From NCBI GenBank assembly GCA_051745085.1, contig JBNJDR010000015.1:1-42090 (forward strand): 42,090 nt of DNA. The letters run 5' to 3'. This DNA is from Halonatronomonas sp051745085 (GTDB lineage: Bacteria > Bacillota > Halanaerobiia > Halanaerobiales > Halarsenatibacteraceae). Positions 33,961 to 42,090 of the stretch are shown here, in pieces; the stretch's first letter is position 1, and each line of letters begins with the position of its first letter. Made by a program: the position numbers and the translations under genes. The notes below the pieces were generated by a model, which was not told where the DNA came from, did no database searches, and worked only from the letters and a program-made list of their open reading frames with translations.

Positions 33961-33989
33961 ATTATAAACTATTTTTAAATAAGTTTAAA
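33961..33989 (-). promoter_or_regulatory. Promoter of the C_GCAxxG_C_C/TDT operon
   Basis: On the minus strand TTTAAA (33984-33989) and TATAAT (33961-33966) are 17 bases apart, about 40 bases before the ATG. Confidence 0.5.
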
Positions 33990-34000
33990 TAGTTTACTGC

Positions 34001-34034
34001 AAATAAAAAACCGCCCCTATAAAAGCAGACGGTT
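34001..34034 (-). terminator. Terminator after the GNAT gene
   Basis: In RNA sense AACCGUCU (34034-34027) pairs with GGGGCGGUU (ending at 34009) using G-U pairs. It has a ~10-base loop and is followed by UUUUUUAUUU. It lies 24 bases past the stop codon of the acetyltransferase-like gene. Confidence 0.7.
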
Positions 34035-34057
34035 AAAATTACATGTGATATTATATT

Positions 34058-34795
34058 TTAACTAGTTGCAAACCAAACAACTTCTCCGTAACGAATAAAA
34101 CCTAATTCATCGGCTAGAGACAGAGAAGCCCGATTATCTTTTACAATATGAACATATGGAATCAAGCCAAAATCGATCGTTCTTTTTAATAATTCCATAT
34201 TAACAGCTTCAGCTAATCCCCGCCGGCGATATTCCTCTCGAGTATAAGCAATACCCATAGAACCATCATCTCTTAATATCGCCCAGGATAGGGGATTACC
34301 TTCTTCATCTCTTACCACAGCACTTGGCCTTTCCTGTATAGCTTTTTTAATATAATCATAGGAAGTGTCATCTTCAGATTGATAAGTATAATGATGATCC
34401 ACAATCTCTGCATCATCCTTTGTTAAGTAATCAACCTCATGATCAGGTTCTTGATACTTGAAATCATCCGGGAGTAGATAATAAAGATAGCAAAGTTCAT
34501 AAAAATCTATTTCTCTCTTCTCTTTAACTTTTTCATAAAAACGGCGATGAACACCAGAAAATTTTCGCGGCTTTTCTACCGCCATCTTAATCACTTCCGC
34601 CTCTGCTCGAGAACTATTATAGTAGATTATATTCCACTCATCCCTTCGGATTAAATAACCCTGAGGCTGGTCAAAATCATCTACATATAAGCTATAATCA
34701 TCACAAATTTTCATGACTCCAATGGTATTTATATGAGCAATTTTGTCCTGAGCTATGAAATCACCTAAAATACTAATCTGTTCAACTTTCTGCAT
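34058..34795 (-). CDS. GNAT-family N-acetyltransferase
   Basis: A 245-residue protein with a C-terminal GNAT fold. The acetyl-CoA motif A is GIAYTREEYRRRGLAEAVN (about 184-202, R-R-R-G-L-A), followed by a motif B region with DNRASLSLADELGF. The N-terminal ~120 residues resemble the first half of two-lobed GCN5-like acetyltransferases (FR47-like). The frame opens at a TTG at 34810 that overlaps the ribosome site; ATG 34793-34795, 8 bases after GGGGGAT, is preferred. It is a single gene, divergent from the homocysteine methyltransferase. The substrate is unknown. Confidence 0.8.
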   Translation of the reverse strand: MQKVEQISILGDFIAQDKIAHINTIGVMKICDDYSLYVDDFDQPQGYLIRRDEWNIIYYNSSRAEAEVIKMAVEKPRKFSGVHRRFYEKVKEKREIDFYELCYLYYLLPDDFKYQEPDHEVDYLTKDDAEIVDHHYTYQSEDDTSYDYIKKAIQERPSAVVRDEEGNPLSWAILRDDGSMGIAYTREEYRRRGLAEAVNMELLKRTIDFGLIPYVHIVKDNRASLSLADELGFIRYGEVVWFATS

Positions 34796-34840
34796 TACTA
34801 GATCCCCCAATCAACAACTAGTATTATGAATTAATTAATT

Positions 34841-34869
34841 TTGTTAAAGTTTCTTGAATTTGATATAAT
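34841..34869 (+). promoter_or_regulatory. Promoter of the homocysteine S-methyltransferase gene
   Basis: TTGTTA (34841-34846) and TATAAT (34864-34869) are 17 bases apart. The leader to the ATG is only ~35 bases, too short for a SAM riboswitch or T-box. Confidence 0.65.
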
Positions 34870-34910
34870 GTATAAAATTCTTTAATCTCACCCAGGAGGA
34901 CTTAATTAAT

Positions 34911-35909
34911 ATGGATTCCATCAAAAAATTTAATCAAATTAGAACTGCCAACAGAAAAAAGCAAAAACTACGAAGTGAAAATAATCTTCCAACCATAATA
35001 TTTGGCGATGGAGCGATGGGCACTGAGTTGATGAAATATAATAAAAATTTAATCCCGTTTTTATTTAATCTAGACGCCCCCAATAAAACAGCAGAAATTC
35101 ACCAGAATTATCTCCAGGCAGGCGCTAACATCATAACTACCAATACATTCTGTGCTAACCGCCTTTATCTTAAACAAACAAATATCGAAAGAGATAAAAA
35201 AACCTTACCTGCTCTGGTAACCGAAATTAATCAAAAAGGTGCCGATATTGCCGTAAAACAAGTTGAAAGATTCAAAACTAAAAACCCTAAAAAAAGTCAT
35301 CCTTTAATTGCTGGAAGTATTGGACCAACAGGTTCCGAAATGGCAATTTTCCCTCAAAAAAATAACAATTTTAAACATCTTGTCCAGGTATTTACTGAAC
35401 AGATAACAGCCTTACTCCAGGGAGGAGTTGACATCCTGATATTTGAGACTTTTTCTTACCATCTTGAACTGGAAGCAGCTCTAAAAGCTGCTGCCCAATT
35501 TTCTGTCCCGGCTATGGTCAACATGTCATTTGATAATTATCAAAACACAAATTATGGAACTGATGTCTCTGATTTCTCTAAGCTGATAAAAACACAAAGT
35601 CCTAATAAAATTATTTCTGTAGGGCTTAACTGCATAGCACCATCGCCCGGATATCAAGAAACCATTACAAATATTATTCAGGAATTAAAGCCTATTCCCC
35701 TGAGTATTTACTACAACGCTGGCAAACCCAATCTTGACACAATTACTGGTCAAACCAGTTACGAATTAGGAGAAAATTTTTATCAAGAAATTGATGTTTT
35801 AGCTTCTCGCAATGAACCAGACACTGTAATAATCGGAGGCTGCTGTGGTACTACCCCAGATGTAATCGAAAAGTTATCCAAGCGTTATAACAGAATGATA
35901 AATCTTTAA
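34911..35909 (+). CDS. Stand-alone homocysteine S-methyltransferase
   Basis: Zinc-dependent enzyme (332 residues) that transfers a methyl group to homocysteine to make methionine. It consists of the homocysteine-binding barrel only, with GDGAMGTEL (32-40), ANIITTNTF (72-80), and the zinc cysteines Cys241 (VGLNC), Cys311 and Cys312 (GGCCGTTP). It has no folate, cobalamin or activation domain of MetH. The donor is therefore probably betaine, S-methylmethionine or a partner corrinoid protein; for a halophile, betaine is attractive but unproven. ATG 34911 follows GGAGG. A decayed pirin gene lies 14 bases downstream. Confidence 0.88.
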   Translation: MDSIKKFNQIRTANRKKQKLRSENNLPTIIFGDGAMGTELMKYNKNLIPFLFNLDAPNKTAEIHQNYLQAGANIITTNTFCANRLYLKQTNIERDKKTLPALVTEINQKGADIAVKQVERFKTKNPKKSHPLIAGSIGPTGSEMAIFPQKNNNFKHLVQVFTEQITALLQGGVDILIFETFSYHLELEAALKAAAQFSVPAMVNMSFDNYQNTNYGTDVSDFSKLIKTQSPNKIISVGLNCIAPSPGYQETITNIIQELKPIPLSIYYNAGKPNLDTITGQTSYELGENFYQEIDVLASRNEPDTVIIGGCCGTTPDVIEKLSKRYNRMINL

Positions 35910-35923
35910 AGGAGGCATTTGCG

Positions 35924-36179
35924 ATGACAATTATGAACATGTACAAAACTATGTCAATTGATCAAAAGTAAAAATGCTGTATTATTCGAAGAAGGAGATA
36001 CTCTTCTCGCATCTGCCTCTAAATCCAATATGCGCTTTTTAGTCTTTAGTGCTAAACCGCTAAAAGAATCCATAGCCTGGGGAGGTCCGATAGTCATGAA
36101 CACCCAGGAAGAATTATTTCAAGCTCGCCAGGACATTGAAAACAAAACTTTTGTTAAAAAGCCTGAACAAAATTTATGA
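35924..36179 (+). pseudogene. Decayed pirin gene (5' stub plus C-terminal fragment)
   Basis: After a good GGAGG (35911-35915), ATG 35924 opens a 15-codon frame (ending TAA 35969-35971) whose IMNMYKTMS resembles a pirin N-terminus. From about 35958, in a different frame, 73 codons encode the C-terminal end of a pirin: FEEGDTLL, then AKPLKESIAWGGPIVMNTQEEL. Pirins normally have about 230-290 residues, so some 150-200 central codons are missing and the ends are out of frame. This looks like an internal deletion in what was the second gene of the homocysteine methyltransferase operon. A short functional peptide cannot be excluded. Confidence 0.7.
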
Positions 36180-36219
36180 TAAGCTAATATTTACAATTAT
36201 TAATTTAGACAATTACAAT

Positions 36220-37206
36220 TTATAAGAATTTCTCAGCCAGATGACAGGAAACACAAATTCCATTTTCTAGTTCTCTTAAAACAGGTTCTTCTACCTGACA
36301 TCTCTCAATAGAATGTCTGCACCTGGGGTGAAAGCTACATCCTGAAGGAGGATTGATCGGGCTTGGAACTTCTCCAGTCAAAATCTCTCTCTTTTGTCCA
36401 TTTTTTGCACCCACTTTATGAACAGAAGAAAACAGGGCCTGGGTATAAGGATGAAGCGGCCGGGTAAATATTTCTGTAGATTCACCTAGTTCAACCAACT
36501 TACCTAAATACATAACCCCTATTTTGTCGCTTATATGCTTAACCACATGAAGGTTATGAGATATCCACAAATAAGTAAGTTGGTATTCCTCCTGCAATCT
36601 ATTCATTAAATTTAAAACCTCAGACATTATAGAAACATCTAAACCAGAAGTTGGCTCATCACATACAATGAATTCTGGTTTTAAAGCTAAAGCCCGAGCA
36701 ATTCCCACCCGCCTGGCCTGTCCGCCGCTCAACTCATGGGGGAAAAGTTCTGAATACCTTTTAGAAAGGCCGACTATATCAAGTAATTCCCAAACCTTAT
36801 CTAAAAGATCAAAGTTTTTCCCCACCATACCATGAATATAAAAGGGTTCGGAAATAATTTCCTCGACTATTAAACGAGAGTTTAAAGACGACCTCGGATC
36901 TTGCAAAATCATTTGGGCATTCGCTCTAAAGTTTTTCATCTCTGATTTATCAAATTTTAGGATATCTTCACCCTGATAAAAAATTTGACCTGAATTAGGT
37001 TCGACTAACCTTAAGATAGACCGAGCAACTGTTGTTTTACCGCAACCTGATTCTCCTACGAGAGCAAAAGTCTTCTCTTTATCTATTTTGAAACTAACAT
37101 CATCAACAGCCCGAACAGTTAATGGCCCTTTTTTTAGTAACTTATAAAAAATACCATCTTTTTTTTGATAAAAAGTTTTTAGGTTATTGATTTCAACTAA
37201 CGCCAT
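36220..37206 (-). CDS. Oligopeptide ABC transporter ATP-binding protein (OppF-like)
   Basis: Second ATPase of the peptide importer, about 328 residues. It contains Walker A GESGCGKTT, signature LSGGQARRVGIARAL, Walker B FIVCDEPTSGLD, the switch His in WISHNLHVV, and a C-terminal oligo_HPY tail with a cysteine cluster (CSFHPRCRHSIERC). A GTG at 37218 also opens the frame, but ATG 37204-37206 after GAGGGTG is the better start. It overlaps oppD by 14 bases and is the last gene of the five-gene importer. Confidence 0.92.
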   Translation of the reverse strand: MALVEINNLKTFYQKKDGIFYKLLKKGPLTVRAVDDVSFKIDKEKTFALVGESGCGKTTVARSILRLVEPNSGQIFYQGEDILKFDKSEMKNFRANAQMILQDPRSSLNSRLIVEEIISEPFYIHGMVGKNFDLLDKVWELLDIVGLSKRYSELFPHELSGGQARRVGIARALALKPEFIVCDEPTSGLDVSIMSEVLNLMNRLQEEYQLTYLWISHNLHVVKHISDKIGVMYLGKLVELGESTEIFTRPLHPYTQALFSSVHKVGAKNGQKREILTGEVPSPINPPSGCSFHPRCRHSIERCQVEEPVLRELENGICVSCHLAEKFL

Positions 37207-38197
37207 CGTTATTTTCACCCTCTACTTCATCATATAAATAGCACGCCACAAAATGCTCATTACCTTCAGCATATAAAGCAGGTTCTGCCTGCAGGCATTT
37301 CTCGAAACAATAATCGCAGCGAGGACAAAAATTACATCCCGAAGGTTTGTCATTTAAGTCCGGAACCTGGCCTGGTATGGTAGTTAACTCTTCTTTATCC
37401 TGAACGCCAGGCAAACAACCCAATAAAGCAGATGTGTAAGGATGAAGTGGATTATTAAACAGTTCGTCTGTGGAAGCTACCTCAACTATTTTACCTGCAT
37501 ACATCACTGCTATCCTATCTGTTATTTCAGAAACCACTCCTAAATCATGCGTAATATATAAAATAGAAGTTCCATATTCAGCAACCAGTTCCTGTAACAA
37601 ATCTAAAATTTGCGCTTCAACTGTAACATCCAGAGCTGTTGTAGGCTCATCTGCAATAAGTAGAGCTGGATGAGATATAAAAGCCATCGCCAGCATAACT
37701 CTCTGCTTCATTCCTCCGCTGAACTGATGTGGATATTCCTCAAATCTATATTCCGGATCAGAAATGCCCATTTTACGCAAAATTTCTATCGCCTCTGGCT
37801 TTAAATCTTTCCTACTCACTTTTTTATCTGATTTAAAATATAAAACATCAAGGATTTGTGTCCCAACTTTAAAAACTGGATTTAAAGCATTTTGAGGATT
37901 CTGAATCACCATGGATATTTCTTTGCCTCTTATGCGTTTATTGATATCTTTTTCAGTGAGTTGAATAAGGTCTTCCCCATTTAAAAATATCTTCCCCTGG
38001 GAAACTTCAGCTGAATCGGGTAATAATTTTAAAATAGCCTTCCCTAAAGTAGATTTACCTGATCCACTTTCTCCTACCAGGCCGAAAACTTCACCACTTT
38101 TAATATATAAATTAACATGATCAACAGCTTTAGCATAACCTTGAGGTGTCCAATATTGAACCACTAAATCTTCTATACTCAATAAAAAATCAGCCAT
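37193..38197 (-). CDS. Oligopeptide ABC transporter ATP-binding protein (OppD-like)
   Basis: First ATPase of the importer (334 residues) with Walker A GESGSGKST, an MVIQNPQNALNP Q-loop, signature FSGGMKQRVMLAMAF, Walker B LLIADEPTTALD and YITHDLGVV. The C-terminal oligo_HPY segment has the Cys pattern CNFCPRCDYCFEKC, similar to that proposed to bind an Fe-S cluster in some Opp/Dpp ATPases. ATG 38195-38197 follows GGAGG by 8 bases and overlaps the permease gene by 8 bases. Confidence 0.92.
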   Translation of the reverse strand: MADFLLSIEDLVVQYWTPQGYAKAVDHVNLYIKSGEVFGLVGESGSGKSTLGKAILKLLPDSAEVSQGKIFLNGEDLIQLTEKDINKRIRGKEISMVIQNPQNALNPVFKVGTQILDVLYFKSDKKVSRKDLKPEAIEILRKMGISDPEYRFEEYPHQFSGGMKQRVMLAMAFISHPALLIADEPTTALDVTVEAQILDLLQELVAEYGTSILYITHDLGVVSEITDRIAVMYAGKIVEVASTDELFNNPLHPYTSALLGCLPGVQDKEELTTIPGQVPDLNDKPSGCNFCPRCDYCFEKCLQAEPALYAEGNEHFVACYLYDEVEGENNDGVS

Positions 38198-39077
38198 GGT
38201 CAGGACCTCCCTGGGTTGTTTTAGGATTTAATGCAACCCTTAAACTTTCAGCAAAAATTGAAAACCCAAGCATAGTGAACATTATAGCCAGGGCCGGCCA
38301 AAGAATCATGAGCGGTGCGGTTTGGATATACTGATAAGATTCTTGAAGCATGACACCCCAGCTGCTTAAAGGCGGTTGTAAACCAAGTCCTAAAAATGAT
38401 AACCCCGCTTCCCACATGATCATGGAAGCCATATCCATACCTCCTAATACTAAAACAGAAGCAAAAATATTTGGTAAAATATGTTTAGAAATAATCCTGT
38501 AGTTACTTGCCCCTAAAGATTTAGCTGCTTCAACGAAGTCTTCCTCTTTTTCAGAAAGTGTTTCTGCTCGTACGACCCTGCCATATCTAGGCATAATGGT
38601 AACTCCCAAAATTATAATTACACTTATCAAAGATGGCCCGATTACAGCAAGCAAAACTAAAATCAAGATCAAGGGAGGAAAAGCTCTAATAATATCAAAA
38701 AAGAATAATATAATGTTATCAACTACTCCACCCACATAAGCAGCAATCGTACCGAAAATCATACCAACTAAAACTGAAATGGTTAGACCTCCAAAAGATA
38801 CAAAAACTGCTGGCCGGGCAGCATAAATCAGTCTACTTAGAATATCTCTGCCGACACTATCAGTGCCTAACAGATTTGTACGGCTGGGTCCCTGCAGGCG
38901 ATTCGTGACATCAGTGCTGTAAGGATCCTGGGGAGCAAGCCAGGGAGCAAAAGCTGCGGATATTAGAAAAATAAATATTATTCCCCCACCAATATAAGTT
39001 TTATGATCTTTTTTCATAATATTAACCACACGTAAAAATTTTTTCTTAAAGCGAAAAAACTTCTGACTGTTAAACAT
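38190..39077 (-). CDS. Oligopeptide ABC transporter permease (OppC-like)
   Basis: Inner-membrane permease of 295 residues with about six helices. It has an N-terminal cytoplasmic basic stretch, the OppC-type LLGTDSVGRDILSRLIYAARPAVFVS segment, and the coupling-loop EAA-type motif VEAAKSLGASNYRIISKHILPN. The C-terminus reaches into the OppD start. It forms a heterodimer with the OppB-like permease. ATG 39075-39077 follows GGAGG. The substrate could be peptides, or sugars in related clostridial importers. Confidence 0.92.
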   Translation of the reverse strand: MFNSQKFFRFKKKFLRVVNIMKKDHKTYIGGGIIFIFLISAAFAPWLAPQDPYSTDVTNRLQGPSRTNLLGTDSVGRDILSRLIYAARPAVFVSFGGLTISVLVGMIFGTIAAYVGGVVDNIILFFFDIIRAFPPLILILVLLAVIGPSLISVIIILGVTIMPRYGRVVRAETLSEKEEDFVEAAKSLGASNYRIISKHILPNIFASVLVLGGMDMASMIMWEAGLSFLGLGLQPPLSSWGVMLQESYQYIQTAPLMILWPALAIMFTMLGFSIFAESLRVALNPKTTQGGPDHG

Positions 39078-39093
39078 AGAGGCTCCTCCCTAT

Positions 39094-40032
39094 CTATTCC
39101 TGTTTTATCCTGGGATCAAAATAAGCATAAGAAATATCCGCTAATAAATTGGCAAAGACAAATAATAATGCTGCTACTAAAACTCCTCCCCTAACCAGAG
39201 GAAGATCCCTTTCATAAATGGCATCTACGATCATTCGTCCCAAACCTGGCCGGGTAAAAATTACTTCTACAAAAACCGCCCCTCCAAGTAAGCGGCCAAC
39301 TCCCAGCCCTACCACCGCAATAATCGGTTTAACCGCCTTCTTTAAAGCATATTTATAAATAATATAAGAACGAGGTATACCAAAAGATTTTTCAGTCTGC
39401 ACAAAATCTGATTCTAAAGTTTCCAACATAGAACTTCTTGTCAGGCGGCCGATATAACCGGTCCACCCAATCGATAATGCTACTGCTGGACCCAGTAAAT
39501 AATATAAAGAATTTAGGAATCCACCATCTCCAATCCCTATTGAAGGCAGCAGGTTTAGATTAACTGAAAAAATAATAATTATTATAACGCTTGCTACATA
39601 AGTAGGTGTAGAAGCAGTTATGAAAGATAATAATGTTAATATTTTATCCACCCAGGAGTTATTAAAATTCGCGGCGAGCAAACCAATTATAATGCCGTTA
39701 AATACTGCTAATCCCATCCCGGCAATGGTTAGAGTCAAAGTATAAGGCAAAACTTCTACGATCACACTTAACACCGGTCTTTCCCTAAATATTGAAGTGC
39801 CTAAATCTCCTCTGGCAAGCTGACGCAAATACATTATATAGCCTTCGTACCAGGGACGATTCAAGCCCAACCTTGCTTCTAAATCAGCCGCCATTTCCTC
39901 GGTTGCCCTCGGCCCCAGAATTATATCAGCAGGATCACCAGGTAGGAGATAAGTTAAACTAAATAAAAGAAATAACACTGCAAGTAGTGTTGGTATCATC
40001 CACAGAAGCCTTTTTACCATATATATAAGCAT
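39094..40032 (-). CDS. Oligopeptide ABC transporter permease (OppB-like)
   Basis: Inner-membrane permease of about 312 residues with the OppB-type N-terminus (VKRLLWMIPTLLAVLFLLF), LLPGDPADIILG, and the coupling motif ESDFVQTEKSFGIPRSYIIYKYALKKA. ATGs at 40050 and 40032 compete; the second sits about 6 bases after GGGGG and gives the normal short cytoplasmic start, so it is preferred. A hairpin (40056-40082) lies between the binding-protein gene and this one. Confidence 0.92.
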   Translation of the reverse strand: MLIYMVKRLLWMIPTLLAVLFLLFSLTYLLPGDPADIILGPRATEEMAADLEARLGLNRPWYEGYIMYLRQLARGDLGTSIFRERPVLSVIVEVLPYTLTLTIAGMGLAVFNGIIIGLLAANFNNSWVDKILTLLSFITASTPTYVASVIIIIIFSVNLNLLPSIGIGDGGFLNSLYYLLGPAVALSIGWTGYIGRLTRSSMLETLESDFVQTEKSFGIPRSYIIYKYALKKAVKPIIAVVGLGVGRLLGGAVFVEVIFTRPGLGRMIVDAIYERDLPLVRGGVLVAALLFVFANLLADISYAYFDPRIKQE

Positions 40033-40055
40033 AAAAATCCCCCAGGTCATTAGTT

Positions 40056-40082
40056 TACCGGGCCTAAGTAAACGGCCCGGTA
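40056..40082 (-). repeat. Intercistronic hairpin between binding-protein and permease genes
   Basis: A perfect 9-bp GC-rich stem (TACCGGGCC with GGCCCGGTA) has a 9-base loop. No T-run follows on the coding strand, so it is not a simple terminator. Hairpins here in ABC operons protect the upstream mRNA and let the binding protein be made in excess. Confidence 0.7.
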
Positions 40083-40112
40083 TTTACATTTTTTTATTTT
40101 AATTATATCCTA

Positions 40113-41645
40113 TTATTTAGTAACTAACCAGGGCAAAATTACTCCATCTGGAGAAAATGTCGGTTCTAAATCGGCTCTCCAGGCTGGAGTTTTTACCCCA
40201 TGAGTTACCCATATACCAATAGAGTCTTCATGCATCAACTTCTGCATTTTTACATACTTTTCACTTCGCTCTTCTTCATCAATTATCGATTCTGCTTCTT
40301 TCCAGAGGCGGTCATATTCTTCATTAGACCAGTGGAATAAATTCCATTCACCGATCTGATCTGTCAGGTTCCATTGGAAGTTATAGCCTGGATCAACAGT
40401 ATTAGTGAAGCGAGTGTAAGTTATGTCAAAGCTTCCTTCCTGCCAGCGGTCAATCTTAGGTCCAACCTCTAGTGCCTCTATATTCACCTCGATATTAAAC
40501 TGCGATAGTTGATCCTGGATTATTGTAGCAATCATCCGTCTTTCTTCATTAGCATCAGTAACATACTCAAGCTCAAGCCCTTCGCCATCAGGATAACCTG
40601 CTTCAGCCAGTAAATCCCAGACATATTCTTCATCTACATCCTCTAAATCATATGAAGGAGCAGCCCAATAACCCAGCATATCTGGGAGCAAGATAGAATG
40701 GGCTCTTTCCGCCTGCCCAGCAAACGCTCCAATTAAAATATCTTCTGGATCTATAATATATCTCAAAGCTTCCCTAAGCTTTTCATTAGTAAGAGGCTCT
40801 CGATCTGTATTAAAAGCTACATATTGAATAGCTAGATCAGGAAATATCTCAGCCTCAAATTCTTCCATGCTTTCTATTCGTTCAAAGTTATCTAATGTAA
40901 CCTGGCCGATATCAATCTCTCCAGATTGCAGGGCCAACTCTTGAGAAGTTGGATCAGACATAGGCAAAAATTCTACAGAACTAAACTCTGGTGTCTCACC
41001 CCAGTAATCATCATTCGAGGTTAAATTAATATTATTATTAACATCCCAGTTTTCAAACACGTACGGTCCTGTTCCGATTGGATTATTTGCATGATCTTCC
41101 CTACCCATTTCTTCTACAGCCGCTTTACTAACGATTAAACCAGCATTAAAAGGTAAAGTTGAAGCAAACAAACGGCCCATCGGTTCATCTAATACTAATT
41201 TAACCGTATAATCGTCGATAACTTCAACTCTGTCTAAGGCAACAAAAGACTGGGCTTCAGGCGAGTCAGCTTCGGGGTCTATGATTCTTTCAAAACTAAA
41301 CTTAACGTCTTCTGCAGTGAATTCACCATATCCTCCATGAAACTGAACCCCTTCTCGTAAATAAAAAGTTATTTCAGTACTATCCTCTGATATATCCCAA
41401 TCTGTAGCTAAATCAGGTACCACTTCAAAAGTTCCAGGTTTATATTTAACTAATCCATTGAAAATAGAATTCATCACCGGCCAATCCGAAAGTACTCGCT
41501 GAAGATATGCTGGATCCAGAGTTCTAGCTCGACCAGGGATAGCTATATTTAAATGATCTTCTTGAGCTGAAACATTATCTGAAACAAATAAGGTAACTAT
41601 CAAAACCATAACAAGCAGCAATGCCAATTTTCTCATTGAAGTCAT
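40113..41645 (-). CDS. Peptide-type ABC transporter substrate-binding protein
   Basis: SBP_bac_5 (OppA/DppA-type) receptor of 510 residues. The signal peptide (1-27, MRKLALLLVMVLIVTLF core, VSA|QED cut) is cut by signal peptidase I; no lipobox cysteine is present, unlike Gram-positive homologues, so the protein should float in a periplasm. The mature part starts LNIAIPGRARTLDPAYLQ and contains ITFYLREGVQFHGGYGEFTAEDVKFSFERI. It is strongly acidic. ATG 41643-41645 lies 6 bases after AGGAGG. It heads the importer, 28 bases downstream of the flavodoxin-family gene. Confidence 0.92.
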   Translation of the reverse strand: MTSMRKLALLLVMVLIVTLFVSDNVSAQEDHLNIAIPGRARTLDPAYLQRVLSDWPVMNSIFNGLVKYKPGTFEVVPDLATDWDISEDSTEITFYLREGVQFHGGYGEFTAEDVKFSFERIIDPEADSPEAQSFVALDRVEVIDDYTVKLVLDEPMGRLFASTLPFNAGLIVSKAAVEEMGREDHANNPIGTGPYVFENWDVNNNINLTSNDDYWGETPEFSSVEFLPMSDPTSQELALQSGEIDIGQVTLDNFERIESMEEFEAEIFPDLAIQYVAFNTDREPLTNEKLREALRYIIDPEDILIGAFAGQAERAHSILLPDMLGYWAAPSYDLEDVDEEYVWDLLAEAGYPDGEGLELEYVTDANEERRMIATIIQDQLSQFNIEVNIEALEVGPKIDRWQEGSFDITYTRFTNTVDPGYNFQWNLTDQIGEWNLFHWSNEEYDRLWKEAESIIDEEERSEKYVKMQKLMHEDSIGIWVTHGVKTPAWRADLEPTFSPDGVILPWLVTK

Positions 41646-41673
41646 TTTGTGCCTCCTTTTAAAAGCCTACCCA

Positions 41674-42090
41674 TTATTGTCTGTATTCTGGGTTGGGGTG
41701 ATTAAAGCTACAACCAGCATCCCATTTATCTCTTTGATTACCGTGGGCTTTGATTCCCCCATTATCTTTTAGCATTCGAGCAATATGCATTAAATTCCAG
41801 GTCATAAATGTTGTGTTTCTTTGCGTAAAATCATTCTCCGGACCGCCTGATTCTTCATCTAGATACGAAGGGCCTGGACCCGCTTCACCGATCCATCCTG
41901 CATCTGCTTGAGGGGGAATAGTAAATCCTAAGTGCTGAAGTGAGTATAATATCCCCATGCCACAATGCTTTACTCCATCTTCATTACCTGTTACTATGCA
42001 GCCGCCCGTCCTACCATAATAAACATACTGGCCCTTTTCATTAAGTTCACCAGATTGACCATATAATCTTTCAATAACTTTCTGGCAGAT
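41674..42090 (-). CDS. Flavodoxin-family/NADPH-dependent FMN reductase-like protein (partial)
   Basis: The frame stays open from the stop at 41674 to the window edge; only the C-terminal ~138 residues are seen, without the FMN phosphate loop. The segment GRTGGCIVTGNEDGVKHCGMG, then LQHLGFTIPPQADAGWIGEAGPGPSYLD and TFMTWNLMHIARMLKDNGG, is the highly conserved C-terminal half of a flavodoxin-family oxidoreductase. Two cysteines near the edge (GGCIVTG, KHCGMG) and one near the end are conserved-looking. The internal ATG at 41958 is not a true start. It lies 28 bases before the peptide importer. Confidence 0.8.
   Translation of the reverse strand: MCQKVIERLYGQSGELNEKGQYVYYGRTGGCIVTGNEDGVKHCGMGILYSLQHLGFTIPPQADAGWIGEAGPGPSYLDEESGGPENDFTQRNTTFMTWNLMHIARMLKDNGGIKAHGNQRDKWDAGCSFNHPNPEYRQ

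Noticed and set aside
34811..34910. SAM riboswitch or T-box before the homocysteine methyltransferase
   Set aside because: The leader after the clear promoter is only about 35 bases.
41674..41958. Separate 94-residue gene starting at the ATG at 41958
   Set aside because: The frame continues upstream without a stop to the window edge, and the added residues match the conserved flavodoxin-family sequence.

Overview
The window looks like chromosome from a low-GC, anaerobic, probably salt-loving Firmicute, most likely of the Halanaerobiales type. Codons are A/T-rich, Shine-Dalgarno sites are strong AGGAGG types, GTG and TTG starts are common, and secreted proteins are very acidic. The oligopeptide-binding protein has a plain signal peptide with no lipobox cysteine, and a membrane-anchored coiled-coil protein ends in an OmpA-like domain. 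Both fit a diderm (two-membrane) Firmicute better than a classic Gram-positive. The placement is inference; no rRNA, tRNA, phage, IS element or CRISPR array is present.

Layout. 1-5.1 kb: a GPH/MFS sugar symporter (+), then on the minus strand a two-TM small protein, a TrkA-type NAD-binding protein and a CLC chloride channel, followed by a class II aldolase and an orphan gene. 5.1-7.9 kb: an ABC-2 exporter with a small glycine/alanine-rich membrane protein, divergent from a TetR regulator. 7.9-14.7 kb: an AbrB-type regulator, a polysaccharide deacetylase, a nitroreductase, a metal-dependent hydrolase and a 1352-residue protein made of two tandem DUF445 units. 14.9-21.9 kb: aspartate kinase and the pyrimidine operon pyrB-C-F-K-D-E, preceded by a sigma-A promoter, a PyrR-binding RNA sequence and an intrinsic terminator, which together form a PyrR attenuator. 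21.9-26.4 kb: a secreted GH13 amylase with a putative ATT start, a cyclase/arylformamidase-family enzyme, a VTT (DedA-like) membrane protein, a SHOCT protein and a CopZ-like metallochaperone. 26.5-31 kb: an envelope group (coiled-coil/OmpA protein with 81-residue repeats, YdcF-like protein, MscS channel). 31-36.2 kb: aldo/keto reductase, a cNMP-binding protein with no DNA-binding domain, a TDT/SLAC1-type transporter coupled to a C_GCAxxG_C_C cysteine protein, a GNAT protein, a stand-alone homocysteine S-methyltransferase and a decayed pirin gene. 36.2-42.1 kb: a complete oligopeptide ABC importer (binding protein, two permeases, two ATPases) and the C-terminal part of a flavodoxin-family oxidoreductase cut by the window edge.

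Most genes lie on the minus strand, and no stretch over 300 bases lacks a gene. The best leads for something new are the double DUF445 protein, the small-TM/TrkA/CLC unit, the ATT-initiated amylase signal peptide, the HTH-less Crp-like protein and the repeat-expanded coiled coil.
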